From Algibacter sp. (GTDB taxonomy: Bacteria > Bacteroidota > Bacteroidia > Flavobacteriales > Flavobacteriaceae): a DNA stretch of 64,000 bases. Below are positions 44,822 to 54,159 of the stretch, piece after piece. Position 1 is the first letter of the stretch, and every line of letters begins with the position of its first letter. Where the stretch lies: positions 62,001 through 126,000 of the forward strand of contig NZ_JAQWOO010000032.1 of the NCBI RefSeq assembly GCF_029245835.1, read 5' to 3'. Below the pieces are notes generated by a model that saw nothing but the letters and a program-made list of their open reading frames with translations, was not told the DNA's origin and searched no databases. The translations under genes and the position numbers were made by a program.

Positions 44822-45592
44822 ATGCATACATACGAAAGTTTAGAAAAAAAGATTGAGAATGCTAAAGATTTAAACTTTAGTAACCTTTTAGATAGTGTTA
44901 TTGAGTTATTTAAACGATTATGGCTTAAAGGCTTAATCCTTGTTTTACTTGTAGTTTCTTTTGCTATTGTTGTAAATATTTTGTTTTCTATAATAGGCTT
45001 AGCCCCCAAAAATAATCTTGATATTGAAGGTCTTGATTTTGATGGGTTTTTTAGTTTTTATTCGGACACCATAATTGCTAGTATTCCACAAACGATATTG
45101 GTTAGCACTTTAACTATGGCTTTTGTGGCAGCATTTTACAGAATGTGTAAGCAACATGTTTTAGGAGAACAAGTAGTAGATGATTATTTCTATTTTTTAA
45201 AGAAGGAATACTTTTCTAAATTATTGATGCTTGGAATCATTCATACAGGGATTGCGGCAGTAACACAATACCTGTTTATGATACCCTATATTTATGCGTT
45301 TGTGCGACTGGCTTATTTTACTATTATTTTTGCTAATAATCCAGATTTAAGCGAAGGGGAAATTGTTAAAGCAAGTTTCAAAATAGGGAATAAAAAATGG
45401 CTTATTTCTTTCGGCACCTTGTTTGTAGCAGGGCTATTAGGAATGTTAGGTATTATAGGTTGTGGTATTGGGGTTTTGTTAACTATATCCATAGTTTATT
45501 TGCCAGTGTTTTTTATTTACAAAGAGGTTATAGGTTTTGAAGACACCAATGAAATAGAGCAAATTGGTGTTGGAAACGATTCAGATTATTAA
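44822..45592 (+). CDS. Multi-pass membrane protein, paralogue 1
   Basis: 256 residues. A charged N-terminal helix (YESLEKKIENAKDLNFSNLL) leads to a cluster of about five or six membrane helices. It is a clear paralogue of the next gene: both share IENAKDL(N/D)F, DDYFYFLKK, LSEGEIVKASFKIGNKKWLISFG and the C-terminal YFIYK-type end. The family is not identified with certainty; the fold recalls glycerophosphodiesterase-type membrane domains or DUF975-like proteins. The next gene starts 19 bases after it, so the two form an operon. Confidence 0.75.
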   Translation: MHTYESLEKKIENAKDLNFSNLLDSVIELFKRLWLKGLILVLLVVSFAIVVNILFSIIGLAPKNNLDIEGLDFDGFFSFYSDTIIASIPQTILVSTLTMAFVAAFYRMCKQHVLGEQVVDDYFYFLKKEYFSKLLMLGIIHTGIAAVTQYLFMIPYIYAFVRLAYFTIIFANNPDLSEGEIVKASFKIGNKKWLISFGTLFVAGLLGMLGIIGCGIGVLLTISIVYLPVFFIYKEVIGFEDTNEIEQIGVGNDSDY

Positions 45593-45611
45593 TATTTAAA
45601 TAGGTTTTAAA

Positions 45612-46379
45612 ATGAACACCATGGAAACATTACTTCGGAAAATTGAAAATGCTAAAGATTTAGATTTTGGAGATATTTTTAGCAAATCTGTCGAGCTTTT
45701 TAAAAAAGTTTGGGTACAAGGGTTAGTTATAATTTTATTAACTATACTATTAATGCTTCCGTTCTATATTATTATGTATTTGCCTTTAATAGCAATGGGT
45801 GTTTTAGATCCTGAAACCATGCAGCAAGGAGGCGAACCTAATATGGCTATTTTAATCCCGTTTTATTTGTTAATGATTGTATTTGGGTTTTTTGCAACGG
45901 TTATAGGATTAGCTTTAAAAGCCGCTTTTTTTAGAATATGCAAGACAAAAGATTTTAATGAAGCCACAAAAGATGATTATTTTTATTTTCTCAAAAAACC
46001 TTATTTAGGTAAATCTATAAAGCTGGGAGCAATGATGTTTGGTGTTACTTTAGTTGCCACATTACTATGCTTTTTACCTTTAATATATGCTATGGTTCCA
46101 CTTTCATTAATGTATGTAATTTATGCTTTAAACCCAGATATGTCTGAATCGGATATTGTAAAAGCGGGGTTTAAATTAGGGAACAAAAAGTGGCTAATAA
46201 CTTTTGGGTTAATGATTGTTGCTGGATTGTTGGCACAAATAGTAGGGATGATTATGTGTTTTGTAGGCGTATTTGTAACAGCATCATTTGCATCAATACC
46301 AATATATTTTATTTATAAAGACGCTTTAGGTATTGAGGAACAAACCGCGATTGAAGAAATAGGGACAAGGACCGAATAA
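45612..46379 (+). CDS. Multi-pass membrane protein, paralogue 2
   Basis: 255 residues, tandem paralogue of the preceding gene. Shared blocks are ETLLRKIENAKDLDFGDIF, DDYFYFLKKPYLGKSIKLG, MSESDIVKAGFKLGNKKWLI and IPIYFIYKDALGIEEQ. It has the same run of about six membrane helices. The tandem layout suggests a duplication followed by divergence, with the products perhaps pairing. Function unknown. A strong terminator follows before topA. Confidence 0.75.
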   Translation: MNTMETLLRKIENAKDLDFGDIFSKSVELFKKVWVQGLVIILLTILLMLPFYIIMYLPLIAMGVLDPETMQQGGEPNMAILIPFYLLMIVFGFFATVIGLALKAAFFRICKTKDFNEATKDDYFYFLKKPYLGKSIKLGAMMFGVTLVATLLCFLPLIYAMVPLSLMYVIYALNPDMSESDIVKAGFKLGNKKWLITFGLMIVAGLLAQIVGMIMCFVGVFVTASFASIPIYFIYKDALGIEEQTAIEEIGTRTE

Positions 46380-46395
46380 AAAATATTCAATAGAG

Positions 46396-46433
46396 AAAGC
46401 CTGCTTTTAGCATATAAAAAGCAGGCTTTTTTG
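46396..46433 (+). terminator. Rho-independent terminator before topA
   Basis: AAAGCCTGCTTTT (46396-46408) pairs with AAAAGCAGGCTTTT (46417-46430), then more T. Confidence 0.92.
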
Positions 46434-46487
46434 GTTAAATAAAACACAGATAATCCATAAAATGCTACAGATAAACTTTTTTTCATA

Positions 46488-46495
46488 TACATTTG
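46488..46495 (+). promoter_or_regulatory. Putative -7 box of topA
   Basis: TACATTTG fits TAnnTTTG exactly and ends 19 bases before the topA ATG. No TTG at normal spacing is visible. Confidence 0.45.
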
Positions 46496-46514
46496 TAGCT
46501 TCAAAAAATGAAGT

Positions 46515-49043
46515 ATGGCGAAGAATTTAGTGATAGTAGAGTCACCTGCTAAGGCAAAAACCATTGAGAAATTTCTAGGAAAAGATTTTAAAGTAGAATC
46601 TAGTTTTGGGCATATTGCCGATTTACCTTCCAAGGAATTAGGAGTGGATGTTGATGGTGATTTTAAACCAAAATATGAAGTATCTAGCGATAAAAAATCG
46701 GTTGTAAAAAAACTGAAAGACTTAGCTAAAAAAGCAGAAATGGTTTGGTTGGCAAGTGATGAAGACCGAGAGGGAGAGGCAATTGCATGGCATTTAGCCG
46801 AAACTTTAAAATTAGATAATGACAAAACAAAACGTATTGTTTTTCATGAAATTACTAAAGGGGCGATTTTAAAAGCTATTGAAAACCCTAGGGGTATTGA
46901 TTACGATTTAGTAGATGCGCAACAAGCACGTCGCGTTCTAGATAGAATTGTGGGTTACGAGTTGTCTCCAGTGCTTTGGCGAAAAGTTAAAGGCGGATTA
47001 TCTGCTGGTCGTGTACAATCAGTTTCTGTAAGACTAATTGTAGAAAAGGAAAGAGATATTCAAGGGTTTACACCTGTTGGCTCATATAGAATTGATGCTG
47101 AATTCTCAAATGAAGACGGGCAAACCTTTAAAGCAAAACTTCCTAAGAATTTTTCAACTAAAGACGAAGCACAAAAATTCTTAGAACAAAATGCTTCAGC
47201 CGATTTTAAAGTTGCAGATTTACAAAAAAAACCTGCAAAGAAATCACCGGCTGCACCATTTACAACATCAACTTTACAACAGGAAGCATCTCGTAAATTA
47301 TATTTTTCAGTAAGTAAAACCATGACGATGGCACAACGCCTTTATGAAGCAGGTTTAATTACTTATATGAGAACAGATAGTGTCAATTTATCTGATCAGG
47401 CCAGAAAAGGCGCAGAAGCAGAAATTAAAAATGCCTTCGGAGATAAATATAGCAAACCAAGAAATTATAAAGGAAAGGCTAAAGGTGCTCAAGAAGCGCA
47501 TGAGGCTATCAGACCTACAAATTTTTCTACACATTCAGTAGATATTGATAGAGATCAAGCGCGTTTGTATGATTTAATTTGGAAACGTGCTATTGCATCG
47601 CAAATGAGTGAAGCAGAATTAGAGCGTACCAATGTTAAGATTAGTGCTTCAACACATAATGAAACGTTTAGTGCTAATGGAGAAGTTATCACGTTTGATG
47701 GGTTTTTAAAAGTGTATTTAGAAGGTACTGATGATGAAGATGTGGAGCAAGATGGTATGTTGCCCGCTATGAAAACTAATGAAACATTGCTTAATAATTA
47801 CATCACAGCAACGGAACGTTATACGCGTCCACCGGCACGATATACTGAGGCTTCATTAGTAAAAAAATTAGAAGAATTAGGTATTGGTCGTCCGTCAACT
47901 TATGCACCAACAATTTCAACCATTCAAAACAGAAATTATGTTGAAAAAGGTACTGTTGAAGGCTTAGAGCGAAGCTATTCGCAACTTACTTTGCAATTAG
48001 GTGTTGTAAAAGATAAAATGTTAAGTGAAAAAGTTGGTTCTGATAAAGGAAAATTGGTTCCAACAGATATTGGAATGATTGTGACTGACTTTTTGGTCAA
48101 TCATTTTGAACAGATTTTAGATTATAATTTTACAGCTAAGGTAGAGGCTGATTTTGATGAAATTGCTGAAGGTAATGTAGATTGGACCGAAATGATGAAA
48201 TCGTTTTACAAAACTTTTCATCCTGTAGTTGAAGATGTAAAAGAAAATGCAGAACGGGAATCTGGCGAGCGTATTTTAGGTGAAGATCCTAAAACTGGAA
48301 AACGTGTTAGTGTACGTTTAGGTAAATTTGGACCTATGGTACAGATAGGTACTGTTGATGATGAAGAGAAACCACAATTTGCAAGTTTAAGTCCAGATCA
48401 ACAATTAAACACCATAACCTACGAAGAAGCTATGGATTTATTCCAGCTTCCTAAAAATTTAGGGAACTATGAAGGTGAAGAAATTCTTGTAAATAATGGT
48501 CGTTTTGGCCCTTATGTGAAATTTGGAGATGCTTTCGTATCACTTCCAAGAGGTACAGACCCTTTAAGTGTTGAGTTGGATGATGCAATTGTTTTAATTA
48601 AAGAAAAACAAAAAGCAGACGCCCCTATATATATTTATAAAGATTTACCGGTACAAAAAGGTAAAGGACGTTTTGGACCATTTATAAAATGGAACAACAT
48701 GTTTATTAACGTAAATAAAAAATATGATTGGGAAAACCTTTCTGATGATGAAATAGTTGAATTAATAGAAACAAAAATTCAGAAAGAGATAGATAAGGTT
48801 ATTCATAATTGGGAAGATGAAGGTATTCGTGTTGAAAAAGCGCGTTGGGGTAGGCATAACGTTTTAAAAGGCAAAGTAAAAGTGGAGCTTGCTAAAACGG
48901 TGGATGTGTCTGAAATGACATTAGAAGAGGCAAAAGCCATTATTGAAGCTAATGCACCAAAGAAAAAAGCAACCAAAAGAAAAACGGCTACAAAAAAGAA
49001 AACAACCGCTAAAAAGAAGGCACCAGCAAAAAAGAAATCATAG
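46515..49043 (+). CDS. topA: DNA topoisomerase I
   Basis: 842 residues, type IA. It relaxes negative supercoils by single-strand passage. The N-terminal TOPRIM domain has KNLVIVESPAKAKTIEKFLG and SDEDREGEAIAWH; the active-site Tyr is in LITYMRTDSVNLS (about residue 287). No zinc-finger cysteines are present in the C-terminal part; instead there are topoisomerase C-terminal repeats (NGRFGPYVKFGD, KGRFGPFIKWNN) and a Lys/Ala/Thr-rich basic tail of about 25 residues for DNA contact. The arginase-fold gene follows after three bases. Confidence 0.98.
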   Translation: MAKNLVIVESPAKAKTIEKFLGKDFKVESSFGHIADLPSKELGVDVDGDFKPKYEVSSDKKSVVKKLKDLAKKAEMVWLASDEDREGEAIAWHLAETLKLDNDKTKRIVFHEITKGAILKAIENPRGIDYDLVDAQQARRVLDRIVGYELSPVLWRKVKGGLSAGRVQSVSVRLIVEKERDIQGFTPVGSYRIDAEFSNEDGQTFKAKLPKNFSTKDEAQKFLEQNASADFKVADLQKKPAKKSPAAPFTTSTLQQEASRKLYFSVSKTMTMAQRLYEAGLITYMRTDSVNLSDQARKGAEAEIKNAFGDKYSKPRNYKGKAKGAQEAHEAIRPTNFSTHSVDIDRDQARLYDLIWKRAIASQMSEAELERTNVKISASTHNETFSANGEVITFDGFLKVYLEGTDDEDVEQDGMLPAMKTNETLLNNYITATERYTRPPARYTEASLVKKLEELGIGRPSTYAPTISTIQNRNYVEKGTVEGLERSYSQLTLQLGVVKDKMLSEKVGSDKGKLVPTDIGMIVTDFLVNHFEQILDYNFTAKVEADFDEIAEGNVDWTEMMKSFYKTFHPVVEDVKENAERESGERILGEDPKTGKRVSVRLGKFGPMVQIGTVDDEEKPQFASLSPDQQLNTITYEEAMDLFQLPKNLGNYEGEEILVNNGRFGPYVKFGDAFVSLPRGTDPLSVELDDAIVLIKEKQKADAPIYIYKDLPVQKGKGRFGPFIKWNNMFINVNKKYDWENLSDDEIVELIETKIQKEIDKVIHNWEDEGIRVEKARWGRHNVLKGKVKVELAKTVDVSEMTLEEAKAIIEANAPKKKATKRKTATKKKTTAKKKAPAKKKS

Positions 49044-49046
49044 CTC

Positions 49047-50213
49047 ATGAATTTTAATTTTTTATCCCCTGTTTCAGATTCAGTTTTAGCACATAACGAG
49101 CTATTATCTGGTCAAGCGCTAGGGCGAAAACTTAAAATGCACTCTGCACAATATGGAATGCCTGATTTAGATGATATTAATATTGCGATAATAGGTGTTT
49201 TAGAAAATAGGAATGATATAAATTATATAGGCGAAGAATTTCAGCTGAATGAAATTAGAAAATCGTTTTACGGTCTCTTTCCAGGAAGTTGGAATACTAA
49301 CGTAGCAGATTTAGGCGATATAAACAGAGGAGAAAGTGTTGAGGATACTTACTTTGCTCTAAAAGAAGCCATAACTATTCTTGTTAAAAAGAATATTATC
49401 CCTATTATTTTAGGAGGCTCACAAGATCTTACCTATGCGAATTATAGAGCTTATGATGCTTTAATACCTATGGTAAATATTGTTAATGTTGACTCTCAGT
49501 TTAATTTAGGAGATTCAACAAAACCTATTAAAAACGATAGTTTTGTTGGTAAAATCATTTTGGATCAGCCATACAATTTATTTAATTATGCAACTATTGG
49601 TTATCAAACCTATTTTAATTCGCAAGAAGAAATAGATTTGATGGATAATTTATATTTCGAATCTTATAGATTAGGAGCGGTATCAAAAGATATCACTTAT
49701 GTTGAGCCCGTTTTACGCGATGCTAATATTGTAAGTATAGATTTAACTTCTGTAAAAGGATCAGAGGTCAGTTCAAAACAAAAATATTCGCCAAACGGTT
49801 TAGATGGAAAGGAGATTTGTGCTATTGCACGGTATGCAGGTATAAGTAATAAAGTGTCTTCATTTGGTGTTTATGAATATAAACCTTCAAAGGACGACAC
49901 CCTTACAGCTATGTTAGTTGCGCAAATATTATGGTATTTTATTGAGGGTGTTAATTATAGGGTAAAGGATGATGATTTTTTAGATGACAGAAATTATCAA
50001 AAGTATATCGCCTTAGTAGAATCTGAAGAATTAGTATTTTATAAGAGTAATAAAACGGGAAGATGGTGGATTGAAATTCCTTTTTTAGCAGAAGTTAATA
50101 ATAAATTAAAAAGACATACGTTATTACCTTGCATGCATCAAGATTATTTAGATGCCTGCAATAATAAGGTGCCAGATCGTTGGTATAAAGCGTTGCAGAA
50201 GAATAGCGTTTAA
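49047..50213 (+). CDS. Degenerate arginase/formimidoylglutamase-fold protein
   Basis: 388 residues. The ureohydrolase fold can be traced by GGSQDLTYA (123-131), NVDSQFNLGD and SIDLTSVKGSE, but the metal ligands are mostly changed: Gln126 for His in GGDHS, Gln151 and Asn153 for His and Asp in DAHxD, Thr234 for the second Asp in SxDxD. Only Asp149 and Asp232 remain, so binuclear Mn catalysis looks impossible. It follows topA by three bases and precedes gldK. A structural or regulatory role in gliding or secretion is a guess from position alone. Confidence 0.85.
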   Translation: MNFNFLSPVSDSVLAHNELLSGQALGRKLKMHSAQYGMPDLDDINIAIIGVLENRNDINYIGEEFQLNEIRKSFYGLFPGSWNTNVADLGDINRGESVEDTYFALKEAITILVKKNIIPIILGGSQDLTYANYRAYDALIPMVNIVNVDSQFNLGDSTKPIKNDSFVGKIILDQPYNLFNYATIGYQTYFNSQEEIDLMDNLYFESYRLGAVSKDITYVEPVLRDANIVSIDLTSVKGSEVSSKQKYSPNGLDGKEICAIARYAGISNKVSSFGVYEYKPSKDDTLTAMLVAQILWYFIEGVNYRVKDDDFLDDRNYQKYIALVESEELVFYKSNKTGRWWIEIPFLAEVNNKLKRHTLLPCMHQDYLDACNNKVPDRWYKALQKNSV

Positions 50214-50239
50214 AATAAAGAGTATAGTTTAAATACCAA

Positions 50240-50287
50240 TTTCATCGTTGAAATGCTTACTTTCTACGATGAAACGTTATTTTTTTA
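50240..50287 (+). terminator. Possible terminator after the arginase-fold gene
   Basis: TTTCATCGT (50240-50248) pairs perfectly with ACGATGAAA (50266-50274) over a 17-base loop, followed by CGTTA and a run of seven T. Confidence 0.5.
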
Positions 50288-50296
50288 GATAAAAAG

Positions 50297-50327
50297 TTGT
50301 TTTTTAAATAATATATAAATATGTTTA
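50297..50327 (+). promoter_or_regulatory. Promoter of gldKLMN
   Basis: TTG (50297-50299), 20 bases, TATGTTTA (50320-50327), seven of eight with TAnnTTTG. It lies 44 bases before the chosen gldK ATG and covers an upstream in-frame ATG (50321), which is thereby an unlikely start. Confidence 0.6.
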
Positions 50328-50371
50328 CGCTCTCAAAAATGATGCTTAAAATAATTAACCTCAAGTTTTCT

Positions 50372-51742
50372 ATGGATATTAAGAAGTTTATATTGTTAAC
50401 CACTGTATTTGCAATGCTAGCAAGTTGCGGTTCTAAAGACAGGGGCGAACTAGTTGGTGTGCAAGGAAAAAAATGGCATCCAGAAAAGCCTTATGGTATG
50501 GAGCTTGTTCCTGGGGGTTCATTTATAATGGGTAAAGCAGATGATGATCTTGCTGGTGTTAATGATGCACCTTCAAAAACAGTTACTGTTAGAGCTATTT
50601 ATATGGATGCAACTGAAATAACAAATAGCGAATATCGCCAATTTGTAAATTGGGTAAGAGATTCAATAGTAAGAATGGAGTTAGCAAAATTAGCTGATGA
50701 TGTTGGCTTAACTCAAGAAGATGAAGGTACCATAGGTGAGTTTGCTTTTAGTGATGCAAATCCTGAAAACATGTCGGTTTACGAAAAATACATGTATGAT
50801 AATTATACAGGTTTAGGACCCACCGGATATGAAGGAAGAAAGATAAATAAAGACATTGATTTAATTTTTGATACTTCAGAATATCTAGATGAGTATTATG
50901 CTGAGGTTATGGATTCTATGTATTTACCTTTAGAGGAGTCATACAACGGACAACGAACTTGGGATGTTACTAAATTTAAATTTCAGTATAGTCATATGGA
51001 CATCCAAGAGGCTGCGAAAAATAGAGGGGTTAAGCGAAAAGATGTAATAATAAAAGAAGAGTTAGAAATTTATCCTGATACTACAGTTTGGATTAGAGAT
51101 TTTGCATATTCATATAACGAGCCTATGCATAACGATTATTTCTGGCATGATGCTTATAGTGATTATCCGGTTGTAGGAGTTACTTGGAAACAAGCAAAAG
51201 CATTTTGTGAGTGGAGAACACTATGGAAAAATACGTATCAAAAATCTAAAAAAGGTGGTCAAATGGTAAATACATTTAGGTTGCCATCTGAGGCAGAATG
51301 GGAATATGCTGCTAGAGGTGGACTGCAAGCTGCAACATATCCTTGGGGTGGACCTTACACAAAAAGTGATAGAGGTTGTTTTATGGCTAATTTTAAGCCT
51401 GTAAGAGGCGATTATGCTGCAGATCAAGCATTATATACAGTTGAAGCTAAATCGTATGAGCCAAATGACTACAACTTGTACAATATGTCAGGGAATGTGT
51501 CAGAATGGGTAAATGCATCTTATGATCCTTCATCTTACGAATACACATCTAGCATAAATCCAAGTGTAAACGATGCCAATAATAAACGTAAAGTTGTAAG
51601 AGGTGGCTCATGGAAAGATGTGGCGTACTTTTTACAAGTAAGTTCAAGAGATTATGAATATGCAGATTCTGCAAGAAGTTATATAGGATTCAGGACCGTT
51701 CAAGATTATATGGGGACAGCAGTAACAAAAAACGGGAATTAA
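50372..51742 (+). CDS. gldK: Gliding motility/T9SS lipoprotein GldK
   Basis: 456 residues from the ATG at 50372, which puts the lipoprotein signal (MDIKKFILLTTVFAMLASC) at the N-terminus. The body is a formylglycine-generating-enzyme-like (FGE-sulfatase) domain: GMELVPGGSFIMG, ATEITNSEYRQFVNWV, FRLPSEAEWEYAARGG, NMSGNVSEWV and VVRGGSWKD. GldK forms with GldN the periplasmic ring under the outer membrane in the type IX secretion system. It heads the gldK-gldL-gldM-gldN operon. Confidence 0.96.
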   Translation: MDIKKFILLTTVFAMLASCGSKDRGELVGVQGKKWHPEKPYGMELVPGGSFIMGKADDDLAGVNDAPSKTVTVRAIYMDATEITNSEYRQFVNWVRDSIVRMELAKLADDVGLTQEDEGTIGEFAFSDANPENMSVYEKYMYDNYTGLGPTGYEGRKINKDIDLIFDTSEYLDEYYAEVMDSMYLPLEESYNGQRTWDVTKFKFQYSHMDIQEAAKNRGVKRKDVIIKEELEIYPDTTVWIRDFAYSYNEPMHNDYFWHDAYSDYPVVGVTWKQAKAFCEWRTLWKNTYQKSKKGGQMVNTFRLPSEAEWEYAARGGLQAATYPWGGPYTKSDRGCFMANFKPVRGDYAADQALYTVEAKSYEPNDYNLYNMSGNVSEWVNASYDPSSYEYTSSINPSVNDANNKRKVVRGGSWKDVAYFLQVSSRDYEYADSARSYIGFRTVQDYMGTAVTKNGN

Positions 51743-51828
51743 ACTTTAAACCAAATCAAGAATAAATACTATTAATTAACCTACTTAAGTAAAAAAGAAA
51801 ACCTACTTAAAATTAAAAACCGAAAATT

Positions 51829-52467
51829 ATGGCAAAGTCAAAAGCAAGTAAGAAATTCATGAATATGGCATACGGATTAGGAGCAGCAATTGTAATCGTT
51901 GGTGCACTATTCAAAATTATTCATTTTGAAATAGGACCTTTAACAGGTAATGTAATGTTAACTATTGGTTTATTAACTGAAGCTATTATATTTGCATTAT
52001 CAGCATTTGAACCTGTAGATGATGAATTAGATTGGTCTTTAGTGTATCCTGAATTAGCAGGAGGACAATCCATGAGAAAAGATGGGAAAAAAGAAGATGC
52101 TCAAGGTTTGTTGTCTCAAAAATTAGATAACTTATTAAAAGAAGCTAAAATTGATGGCGAATTAATCGCTAGTTTAGGAGATAGCATCAAAGGTTTTGAA
52201 GGCGCTGCTAAAAACATGTCTTCTACTGTAGATTCAATTGAAGCGTCAAAGAAATATGGTGAGGAATTATCATTAGCAGCAGCTCAAATGGAATCGTTGA
52301 ACAGCTTATACAAAGTACAATTAGATAATGCAAGTAAGCAGCAAACAATCAACGAGGAATCTGTTGAAAATGCAGCAAAATTAAAAGAACAAATGCAATC
52401 TTTAGCATCTAACTTATCATCATTAAATGGTGTATATGGTGGTATGTTATCTGCAATGAATAAATAA
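51829..52467 (+). CDS. gldL: T9SS motor protein GldL
   Basis: 212 residues. Two inner-membrane helices near the N-terminus (about 15-34 and 42-60; MAYGLGAAIVIVGALFKIIH, NVMLTIGLLTEAIIFALSAF), with the functional Glu of the second helix in LLTEAIIFALSAFEP. The cytoplasmic part has coiled-coil character. GldL and GldM form the proton-driven motor that powers secretion and gliding. It follows gldK after 86 bases. Confidence 0.97.
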   Translation: MAKSKASKKFMNMAYGLGAAIVIVGALFKIIHFEIGPLTGNVMLTIGLLTEAIIFALSAFEPVDDELDWSLVYPELAGGQSMRKDGKKEDAQGLLSQKLDNLLKEAKIDGELIASLGDSIKGFEGAAKNMSSTVDSIEASKKYGEELSLAAAQMESLNSLYKVQLDNASKQQTINEESVENAAKLKEQMQSLASNLSSLNGVYGGMLSAMNK

Positions 52468-52528
52468 TTAGGAGCGTTAATAAATAATCCCAAATTACAT
52501 TAATTAACCAAAAAAAACCTAATTAAAC

Positions 52529-54091
52529 ATGGCAGGAAATAATTTATCACCAAGACAAAAGATGATTAATCTGATGTATTTAATATTTATAGCGATGCTA
52601 GCTTTAAATATGTCAAAAGAAGTGCTTTCAGCCTTCGGATTAATGAACGAAAAGCTAACCGAATCGAATTTAGTAACTGAAGCAAGAAATAACAGTTTTG
52701 TTGCAAGTTTAGAAGTGAAAGCTGAAGGTCAACCAGAAAAATATAAGCCTTTAAAAGCAAAAGCAGACCAAATAGACGAATTAGCACATAATTTTAATGC
52801 GTATTTAACAGATTTAAAAGGAAAAATGACTGCTAAAATTGATGATCCAACAGATTATGAGATCATGGATAAAGGCGATTATCTTGACGAACATTTCTTT
52901 AAAGGCGATAAAATAAAAGAAGATGGTCAAGAATTTTTAGCGCAAATGAAAACCTTTAGAGAAGGTGTTGCAAACATTTTATCTGGGCAAAAAGGTATGG
53001 AGCCCATTATCAAAGAGGTTAATGATAAGTTTAATACTGATGACGTTAAGAATAGAGATAATAGATCTCAAGGGTGGTTAGAATATCACTACAAAGGATT
53101 TCCTTTAGTAGCATCTTTAACTAAAATGACGCAACTTCAAGCCGATATTAAAACGACTGAATCGGAAGTATTATCAAATATGCTAGCAGGAACGCTTTCT
53201 AGTGAAGTATCTATGACAAACTATACAACCTTAATGGAGACCTCTAAATCGGCTTACTTTAATGGTGAGAAATTTGATGGACAAATTGTTTTAGGTCGTA
53301 AAGATGCATCAACCAAACCAAGTAGAGTTGAATTAACTTTAGATGGTAGAAAACTTTCTGAAAATCAGTATTCTATTGAAGATGGTAAAGTAAAATTGTT
53401 AATAGGAACAGGTGGTGTTGGAGAACATAAAATTGAAGGTAAATTAATCTTTGCTCAAGATGGTGAAGAAATTGAAGTACCTGTAAAATCATCATTTGCT
53501 ACGGTAGCAAAACCAAATTCAGCTACCATTTCTGCTGATAAAATGAATGTGGTTTATAGAGGTGTTAAAAACCCAATGACTATTTCATTTGCTGGTATTC
53601 CAGATAATAAAGTAACTGCAAGTGCTCAAGGTTTATCAAGAGGTTCTGGTAGTAGCTATGTTATGGATGCTACAAGAATTCAAGGTAGAGAAGTAACTAT
53701 CAACGTTACTGGTACATTGCCAGATGGCGGAAAAGTTAGTGATAATGCTAAATTTAGAATTAAAGATTTACCAAAACCAACAGGAACTGTAAGAGGTGAA
53801 GATGGTGCAATAAAAATGCAACGTAATAGTCTTAAAATTTCTACTGTTGGTGCTAAGTTTGATGATTTTGATTTTGAATTACCATTACGAGTTTCTGGAT
53901 TTAAATTTAAAGTACCAGGACAACCAACAATAAATGTTAAGGGAAATAAGTTAGATAGTAGAGCTCAGAAAGCATTAGCAAAAGCTAAACGTGGATCTGG
54001 TGTTCAAATATTTGACATTGAAGCAAAAGCGGGAGGTGTAAGTGTTATACTTAAAAAAGTATCACCAGTTTTTGTTGAGCTTACAAATTAA
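52529..54091 (+). CDS. gldM: T9SS motor protein GldM
   Basis: 520 residues. One inner-membrane helix (about 14-34, LMYLIFIAMLALNMSKEVLS) is followed by a helical domain and several immunoglobulin-like periplasmic domains ending in KAGGVSVILKKVSPVFVELTN. GldM links the GldL motor across the periplasm to the GldK-GldN ring. The start NNLSPRQKMINLMYLIF is typical. It follows gldL by 61 bases. Confidence 0.97.
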   Translation: MAGNNLSPRQKMINLMYLIFIAMLALNMSKEVLSAFGLMNEKLTESNLVTEARNNSFVASLEVKAEGQPEKYKPLKAKADQIDELAHNFNAYLTDLKGKMTAKIDDPTDYEIMDKGDYLDEHFFKGDKIKEDGQEFLAQMKTFREGVANILSGQKGMEPIIKEVNDKFNTDDVKNRDNRSQGWLEYHYKGFPLVASLTKMTQLQADIKTTESEVLSNMLAGTLSSEVSMTNYTTLMETSKSAYFNGEKFDGQIVLGRKDASTKPSRVELTLDGRKLSENQYSIEDGKVKLLIGTGGVGEHKIEGKLIFAQDGEEIEVPVKSSFATVAKPNSATISADKMNVVYRGVKNPMTISFAGIPDNKVTASAQGLSRGSGSSYVMDATRIQGREVTINVTGTLPDGGKVSDNAKFRIKDLPKPTGTVRGEDGAIKMQRNSLKISTVGAKFDDFDFELPLRVSGFKFKVPGQPTINVKGNKLDSRAQKALAKAKRGSGVQIFDIEAKAGGVSVILKKVSPVFVELTN

Positions 54092-54159
54092 AATAAATTA
54101 TTAGAGATAGATTCAATTTAAATATATCTCTAATAATTATAATGTAAAATAAAATTAAG

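Noticed and set aside
46515-49043. Loss of zinc fingers in topA as an oddity
   Set aside because: Bacteroidota TopA usually ends in C-terminal repeats and a basic tail, so this is ordinary for the group.
50321-50371. Longer gldK start at the ATG at 50321
   Set aside because: It would put 17 residues before the lipoprotein signal and overlaps the predicted -7 box.
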